From AV80 sp035536995 (GTDB lineage: Bacteria > Verrucomicrobiota > Verrucomicrobiia > Chthoniobacterales > UBA10450), in contig DATLNB010000072.1 of the NCBI GenBank assembly GCA_035536995.1, forward strand, positions 10,962-74,961: a stretch of DNA of 64,000 nt, in the 5' to 3' direction. This document shows, one piece after another, positions 59,917 through 64,000 of this stretch (its first letter is position 1; every line of letters begins with the position of its first letter). The position numbers and the translations under genes are program-made. A model generated the notes under the pieces. That model saw only the letters and a program-made list of their open reading frames with translations, did not search any database and had not been told where the DNA came from.

Positions 59917-60055
59917 GGACAATTAGGATCGGCGCGGGACTGCGATCTTGTCAGGCCGCCGGAAAAGCGTCAAGCTGCCCCCGTCCAGCATCCTGCTGCC
60001 TTTCGAAGAAGAAGCACAACCCAGCCTCCGCAACCCCTCCCGGCACACCCCGCCC

Positions 60056-60544
60056 ATGAAAACCCTCCGTGTTCTGTTCATTTTGACGATCCTCCTTCCA
60101 GTGGCTGAGGCGCACGCACGGACGATGGTCGACATCCCTGGGTTTCCAGTAGCCGGAATGCGCTCTTACCTGCCGGCCGGAGTTTTCGCGCAGCTGGAAA
60201 GGGAGCCAGTCAAAGCCTGGATCCTACTTCGCGGACAGATCGTTGGCGGCAAGGTAAGCGGGGCACGAGTCATCCACTCCGAGGCAGGTGGAGTATATGA
60301 CAAGGTGGCAGTTCAAATGGCGAACGGAATGCAGCTGTACACGGACGTGACGTCGAGCCGCGTACCTCCATCCGTTGCCGTCCACATGCTGGTGTATCAA
60401 CTCCCGAAAGGTGAGCATGCCATTGCCCTGGCCCAGGACGACAGTCTGGGTGGCAGCAATCTCACCACCTCGCATTCCCTTCGAATGCGCTTCCTCGGAC
60501 TGGCCAACCAAAAGGCGCCGGCCAGTAATCGAAAGAAGAATTAA
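60056..60544 (+). CDS. Secreted hypothetical protein
   Basis: 162 residues from the ATG at 60056, which starts signal peptide MKTLRVLFILTILLPVAEA. The mature protein begins near ARTMVDIPG and is beta-rich (AWILLRGQIVGGKVSG, YDKVAVQMANGMQLYT, VAVHMLVYQLPKGEHAIALA). It ends in a basic tail (NRKKN). No domain recognised. It is divergent from the Pro-rich protein gene and converges on hflC. Confidence 0.6.
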   Translation: MKTLRVLFILTILLPVAEAHARTMVDIPGFPVAGMRSYLPAGVFAQLEREPVKAWILLRGQIVGGKVSGARVIHSEAGGVYDKVAVQMANGMQLYTDVTSSRVPPSVAVHMLVYQLPKGEHAIALAQDDSLGGSNLTTSHSLRMRFLGLANQKAPASNRKKN

Positions 60545-60580
60545 GCGCGTGCGCTAATCGCACGGCAGAGGACCCGAACG

Positions 60581-61576
60581 CTACCGCGGCGGCGCGAGCG
60601 GCGGCTTCGGCGCCGAGCGTTTTAACAACCCGAACAAGTCGCTGTCGGTTGAAAGGAGGAGAGTCGATTCTTTCGTCAGCACTTTGCGGTAGGTCTCCAT
60701 GCTCTTGAGGAATCCGTAAAACTCGGCGGCTTGCGGGCTCTGGGTGTAGGCGCGCGCGTAGATCTCTGTCGCTTTTGCGTCTGCTTCGCCCCGGATTTCC
60801 TGAACCCGCCGGTAGGCTGTGGACTGGATCTCGTTCAGGTCGCGCTCTTTTTGGCCGGCGATGCGCGCGGCTTCGCCTTCACCTTCCGAACGGAAACGCT
60901 GTGCAATCTGGCGGCGCTCGCTGATCATTCGCTGGTAGATCCGGTCGAGCACATCAGGGTTGTAGTTCACCCGGCGTAAACGCAGATCGAGCAGCTCGAC
61001 GCCGAATTCGGCGAGCTTCACCGCGGCGGCTTTCTTGATTTCTTCCTCGACCTTCAACCTCCCGAAGGCAATCGGCGGGAGGACACCTATCGTTCCCATC
61101 CCGACCGGCCCGACCTTCAAACTTTCGTCGCGCATCGGTTTGCGATCCTTGTCCGTCCGCACAATTTCGATGAGATCGTGCTTCGCGATCGCGTTCCGGG
61201 TTTCGCTGCCGAGGATGTCCTCAAGGCGGGATTGGGCGCTCCGCTCGTCGTGAAGACGCACGAAATAGGTCTTGGGATCGGCGATCCGCCACCGGCCATA
61301 AGTATCGACGTGGATGTAGGTCTTATCGCGAGTCGGGATCGCAACCGGAAGGCCATCCCATTCGAGGAAACGTTTGTCGATTCGGTTGACCGCCTGGATG
61401 AGCGGCAGCTTCATGTGCAAACCTGGTTCGGTGATCGGGTCCCCCACCGGTTTGCCGAACTGGGTAACGATGACCTGTTTCGTCTGATGAACGGTGTAGA
61501 AGCAATCGAAAATCAGACGGATGAAAATAAACGCTCCGACAATCGCCAGTATCCAGAGACAGCCGCGCTTGTTCAT
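60581..61576 (-). CDS. hflC: HflC-like SPFH/band 7 membrane protein
   Basis: A 331-residue protein with an N-terminal membrane helix (CLWILAIVGAFIFIRLIF) and an SPFH domain: VIVTQFGKPVGDPITEPGLHMKLP split by a turn, DKTYIHVDTYGRWRI, LEDILGSETRN and LRLRRVNYNPDVLDRIYQRM. A C-terminal coiled coil follows (AQRFRSEGEGEAARI, AYTQSPQAAEFYGFL). HflK and HflC form a large periplasmic-side cage that regulates the membrane protease FtsH. Its ATG overlaps the hflK stop by four bases, so the pair is coupled. The Pro-rich tail (RSAPKPPLAPP) is short. Confidence 0.92.
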   Translation of the reverse strand: MNKRGCLWILAIVGAFIFIRLIFDCFYTVHQTKQVIVTQFGKPVGDPITEPGLHMKLPLIQAVNRIDKRFLEWDGLPVAIPTRDKTYIHVDTYGRWRIADPKTYFVRLHDERSAQSRLEDILGSETRNAIAKHDLIEIVRTDKDRKPMRDESLKVGPVGMGTIGVLPPIAFGRLKVEEEIKKAAAVKLAEFGVELLDLRLRRVNYNPDVLDRIYQRMISERRQIAQRFRSEGEGEAARIAGQKERDLNEIQSTAYRRVQEIRGEADAKATEIYARAYTQSPQAAEFYGFLKSMETYRKVLTKESTLLLSTDSDLFGLLKRSAPKPPLAPPR

Positions 61577-62550
61577 TTCACTTCGGCTTTCAACGAGAGT
61601 GGCAGAATGGGCAGGAGCTGCTTCATCGAGTCGTCGATGATGATCTTCGGACCCATGGAAGGCAGCACGTCCTGCATTGTCTCCAGGTAAAGACGGGTCC
61701 GTGTGATCTCAGGCGCCTTCAGGTATTGCTCGAGCATTGCGTTAAAAGAAGCGATGTCGCCCTCGGCTTCATTGACGCGTTTGAAACGGTAGCCTTCCGC
61801 GCCGCGAATGGTCTGGTCGGCCTGGCCGCGGGCGCGCGGGACTGCTTCGTTGTAATTGCCGTTGGCAACGTTGATCGCGTTTTCGCGGTCCTGCTGGGCC
61901 TTGTTCACTTCGTTAAACGAGGCCTGCACTTCGCGCGGCGGATTGACGTTCTTTAATTGCACCTGGTCGATCCGGACCCCCAGCTTGTAGCGTTTCACCA
62001 GGTCCTGCATCCGGCTCAGGGCCGAGACTTCGATATCCTGACGGCCGATGGTGATCACTTCATCGACGGTGCGATCCCCGATCACTTCGCGCATCGCGGC
62101 CTCAGAAAGGTCGCGCAAGGTTTGACCGGGATTGCGGACGTCGAAGAGGTATTCCTTCGGATCGCTGATCCGGTATTGGACGACCCACTCGACAAGCGCG
62201 GCGTTGAGATCGCCAGTGACCATCGATTTTTCATCGAGTTGCTGCTGCGCCGGCTGGTCCGGGTTCGTGTATCCGTAGGTGTAGAACCCGAACTCGAGTT
62301 TCAGCTGGCGGCGGGTCGGCAGGATGCTCACTTCATCCACTCCGAGAGGGACCTTGAAATGCAGGCCGGGCTCAACTGTTTTGAGGAACTTGCCGAAGCG
62401 TAAGACGACGCCTTCCGACTCGGCAGGCACGGTGTAATAGGAGGTCCAAAGCAGAATCAGCCCGAGAACCAGGACCGCGCCAATGCCGATAAGCCGCAGG
62501 GGCGGCTTTGGGAGATTGAGGTTGTAAACCGCCGGCGGCTGGTTGTTCAT
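61573..62550 (-). CDS. hflK: HflK-like SPFH/band 7 membrane protein
   Basis: A 325-residue partner of HflC. The N-terminal membrane helix LIGIGAVLVLGLILLWTSYYTV is followed by EGVVLRFGKFLKTVEPGLHFK, the SPFH domain with LVEWVVQYRISDPKEYLF, AAMREVIGDRTVDEVIT and VQLKNVNPPREVQASFNEV, and a coiled coil (PRARGQADQTIRGAEGY). It is first gene of the hflK-hflC operon. E. coli HflK has a longer Gly-rich N-terminus; this one is short, as in many non-enteric bacteria. No ftsH is in the window. Confidence 0.92.
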   Translation of the reverse strand: MNNQPPAVYNLNLPKPPLRLIGIGAVLVLGLILLWTSYYTVPAESEGVVLRFGKFLKTVEPGLHFKVPLGVDEVSILPTRRQLKLEFGFYTYGYTNPDQPAQQQLDEKSMVTGDLNAALVEWVVQYRISDPKEYLFDVRNPGQTLRDLSEAAMREVIGDRTVDEVITIGRQDIEVSALSRMQDLVKRYKLGVRIDQVQLKNVNPPREVQASFNEVNKAQQDRENAINVANGNYNEAVPRARGQADQTIRGAEGYRFKRVNEAEGDIASFNAMLEQYLKAPEITRTRLYLETMQDVLPSMGPKIIIDDSMKQLLPILPLSLKAEVK

Positions 62551-62605
62551 TGCGCGAGGGGCGCAAGCTAGTGCAAAAGGGCACGACTAAGAAGTGCAAA
62601 AAATC

Positions 62606-63055
62606 ATGAGCACTCCCGGGAGCAGGGTGATCATCCGCCGCGCGACCCAGGACGATGCGGCACGGGTCGCGGAGCTCAATGGAACGCTCGGGTATCCGAC
62701 GACAAAACAAGTGATGCTCGAACGGCTGAGCCGCATTCTTGAATTGAAAACGCATGCCGTCTTCGTCGCGGAAACGCCCGGCGAAGTGGTCGGCTGGATT
62801 CATGGAGCGGTGCAGGATGTTCTCGCTGCTGGAAAGGTGGCTGGAATCTGGGGGCTGGTGGTTCGCGAAGGAAGCCGCGGCGACGGCGTGGGTCGGCGAT
62901 TAGTGGAAGCGGTTGAAGAATGGGCCCGGGGGAGCGGGTTCGACGAGGTCTCCGTCCGGAGCAACGTTGTTCGCCCCGAATCGCACGCGTTCTACGAGCG
63001 CCTTGGTTACATCCGCGTCAAAACGCAGCACGCATACCGAAAGCCGGTGGCCTGA
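62606..63055 (+). CDS. GNAT-family N-acetyltransferase
   Basis: 149 residues from the ATG at 62606 (GTG at 62594 also possible). A complete GNAT domain is visible: VIIRRATQDDAARVAEL at the start, VFVAETPGEVVGWIHG, the central strand IWGLVVREGSRGDGVGRRLVEAVEEWA with the acetyl-CoA loop RGDGVGRR, and HAFYERLGYIRVKTQHAY at the end. It transfers an acetyl group to an unidentified amine. It is divergent from hflK and sits 56 bp away. Confidence 0.88.
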   Translation: MSTPGSRVIIRRATQDDAARVAELNGTLGYPTTKQVMLERLSRILELKTHAVFVAETPGEVVGWIHGAVQDVLAAGKVAGIWGLVVREGSRGDGVGRRLVEAVEEWARGSGFDEVSVRSNVVRPESHAFYERLGYIRVKTQHAYRKPVA

Positions 63056-63114
63056 TGCGCGGGGGCGCTTTCCGCCTTGCCCGATCCGAAGCGGAGTATA
63101 CTTTAATTTTCTCT

Positions 63115-63360
63115 ATGAAAAGGACACCCGAACAAGTCGCGAACACCATCGAAGGTTTCGTCAATGGGGGCGGGAACCAATGGGATTGGGATGGATTCAC
63201 GTCGATTCGTATCGACGATCCGGAGCTGGAAAAGATTCGGCAACGCTGTATCGCGATCCGCGACGAACATCCGCCAGACAAGGTCACGGACTATTGCAGC
63301 CCGGCCGGGATGGAAGAGATGCGGAAGCTGGCTGAAAGCCTGCGAGCGCGCGCCGCTTAG
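63115..63360 (+). CDS. Small conserved-looking hypothetical protein
   Basis: An 81-residue soluble protein starting MKRTPEQVANTIEGFVNG, with QWDWDGFTSIRIDDPELEKIRQRC and a closing helix GMEEMRKLAESLRARAA. The WDWDGF motif and the acidic middle remind me of small hypothetical proteins found next to housekeeping genes in many bacteria, but no function is known to me. A TATACT sequence 13 nt upstream may be a -10 element; its nearest TTGCCC lies only 14 bp before it. Confidence 0.68.
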   Translation: MKRTPEQVANTIEGFVNGGGNQWDWDGFTSIRIDDPELEKIRQRCIAIRDEHPPDKVTDYCSPAGMEEMRKLAESLRARAA

Positions 63361-63443
63361 GAGAGCCTGTTGGCCTGGCCGCAGCCGATCCGACGCAGGC
63401 GAGGACTGCCTGTCGAACTGCGTAACGGCCCGGCCGCGCAGAG

Positions 63444-63782
63444 ATGAAGAAACGGCGCCTTTATCGGATCGTTCGCGTCACGGTAGTTTACCTGCCGGTA
63501 TTCTTTTTTTTCTGCACCCTGGTCCTGCCTTTCGTGCCCGGCGCGCTCGGCCTGTTCTCAGACCGTCCGAGTCCCTGGTACCAGGGCGTGACCGCGCCGG
63601 TCTTTTTGGCGGCCCTCTTCTATGCCTATCCGGTGACGTTGTTCTGCACTCGTCTGATCAGCGACGACTTGTTTTTATCGCCCGGCTACTACCTCATCCT
63701 CGCGACTTATACCGCGCTGTGGGTGATCTTTCTTCGGACTTTCTTCTGGTCCTTCGAACGGCGCGGTAAAGACGCTGCCTGA
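63444..63782 (+). CDS. Three-helix membrane protein of unknown function
   Basis: A 112-residue protein with a basic start (MKKRRLYRIVR) and hydrophobic helices YLPVFFFFCTLVLPFV, FLAALFYAYPVTLFC and YYLILATYTALWVIFL. No family recognised. Its stop shares a base with the start codon of the next gene (TGATG), so the two are probably translated together. Confidence 0.65.
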   Translation: MKKRRLYRIVRVTVVYLPVFFFFCTLVLPFVPGALGLFSDRPSPWYQGVTAPVFLAALFYAYPVTLFCTRLISDDLFLSPGYYLILATYTALWVIFLRTFFWSFERRGKDAA

Positions 63783-64000
63783 TGGAATACCTTGGGGAAG
63801 ATCACGTCCGGCGTCTTCTCGACGTGGATGCGCTGATCGGCACAATGCGGCGCGTCCTGGGTGAGTTTTCGGCGCGACAATGGCAACAGCCGGTCCGGGG
63901 CGTTCTGGCGCAGCACGGCGGCTTCTTCGGCGTCATGCCCGCGTCGGGCGAGGCCATGGGAATCAAGATGGTGACGTTTTATCCGGGCAACGCCGGCTCG
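63782..64000 (+). CDS. Ornithine cyclodeaminase/mu-crystallin family protein, N-terminal part
   Basis: The first 73 residues are present; the gene runs off the window. The start reads MEYLGEDHVRRLLDVDALIG, then a helix ending FSARQWQQPVRGVLA and the segment GVMPASGEAMGIKMVTFYPGN, which are the characteristic N-terminal motifs of this NAD(P)-dependent family (the MPA and K-x-VTF-x-PGN block). Members include ornithine cyclodeaminase, alanine dehydrogenase and ketimine reductase. The substrate cannot be determined from this fragment. Confidence 0.82.
   Translation, partial: MEYLGEDHVRRLLDVDALIGTMRRVLGEFSARQWQQPVRGVLAQHGGFFGVMPASGEAMGIKMVTFYPGNAGS

Overview
This is a GC-rich bacterial chromosome segment, most likely from a soil Verrucomicrobium of the Chthoniobacter/Udaeobacter type. 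That placement is inferred from the ECF sigma factors paired with TPR-kinases, the very large secreted beta-rich proteins, SUMF1 and DUF4337 proteins, frequent lack of Shine-Dalgarno sites, and many intergenic palindromes. No rRNA or marker gene is present to fix it.

Region 1 (1-21.3 kb) is built from repeated cassettes. Each cassette is a minus-strand ECF sigma factor plus TPR Ser/Thr kinase pair, flanked by plus-strand giant exported proteins. There are two sigma-kinase pairs (843-4427 and 9320-12700), the tail of one exported protein (3-680) and three complete ones (4677, 12811, 16667). The exported proteins share modules: a WSYG-type beta domain, an Ig-like domain, a G8-like domain, LIGxDGxT octad repeats, a GNYTQ-type beta domain and a tandem C-terminal module. 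Region 2 (21.3-25 kb) has a small lipoprotein, an ABC-F ATPase carrying an in-frame intergenic repeat, a histidine phosphatase and tRNA-Arg(CCT). Region 3 (25.2-33.9 kb) has three further exported proteins that join the same C-terminal module to other heads (beta-propeller, BNR/sialidase-like, DUF11) through Thr-Pro linkers. That makes seven copies of the C-terminal module in 34 kb.

Region 4 (34.1-41.5 kb) has two tandem small Cys-containing proteins next to an ABC exporter, then a DUF4337 protein, threonine synthase and a dicarboxylate/amino-acid:cation symporter. Region 5 (41.6-44.8 kb) follows a broken copy of the symporter 3' end. It is a compact, apparently lower-GC four-gene operon: PD-(D/E)XK-like nuclease, Ser/Thr kinase, an unrecognised 389-aa protein and a GIY-YIG nuclease. 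It looks like a defence or mobile-element-related system and is my main candidate for something undescribed.

Region 6 (44.8-57.2 kb) is a loose series of small, mostly secreted or membrane hypothetical genes separated by palindromic repeats. It includes a frameshifted EF-hand-like gene, an NTF2-like protein, DoxX, a TonB-like protein, an S41 peptidase/MarR pair, a VOC protein and an amidohydrolase. Region 7 (57.2-64 kb) holds a SUMF1-domain protein, hflK/hflC, a GNAT acetyltransferase, two small genes and the start of an ornithine cyclodeaminase-family gene.

Throughout, intergenic DNA carries several families of bipartite palindromic repeats, one of which has entered a coding sequence. All function calls come from reading motifs; no database search was run.
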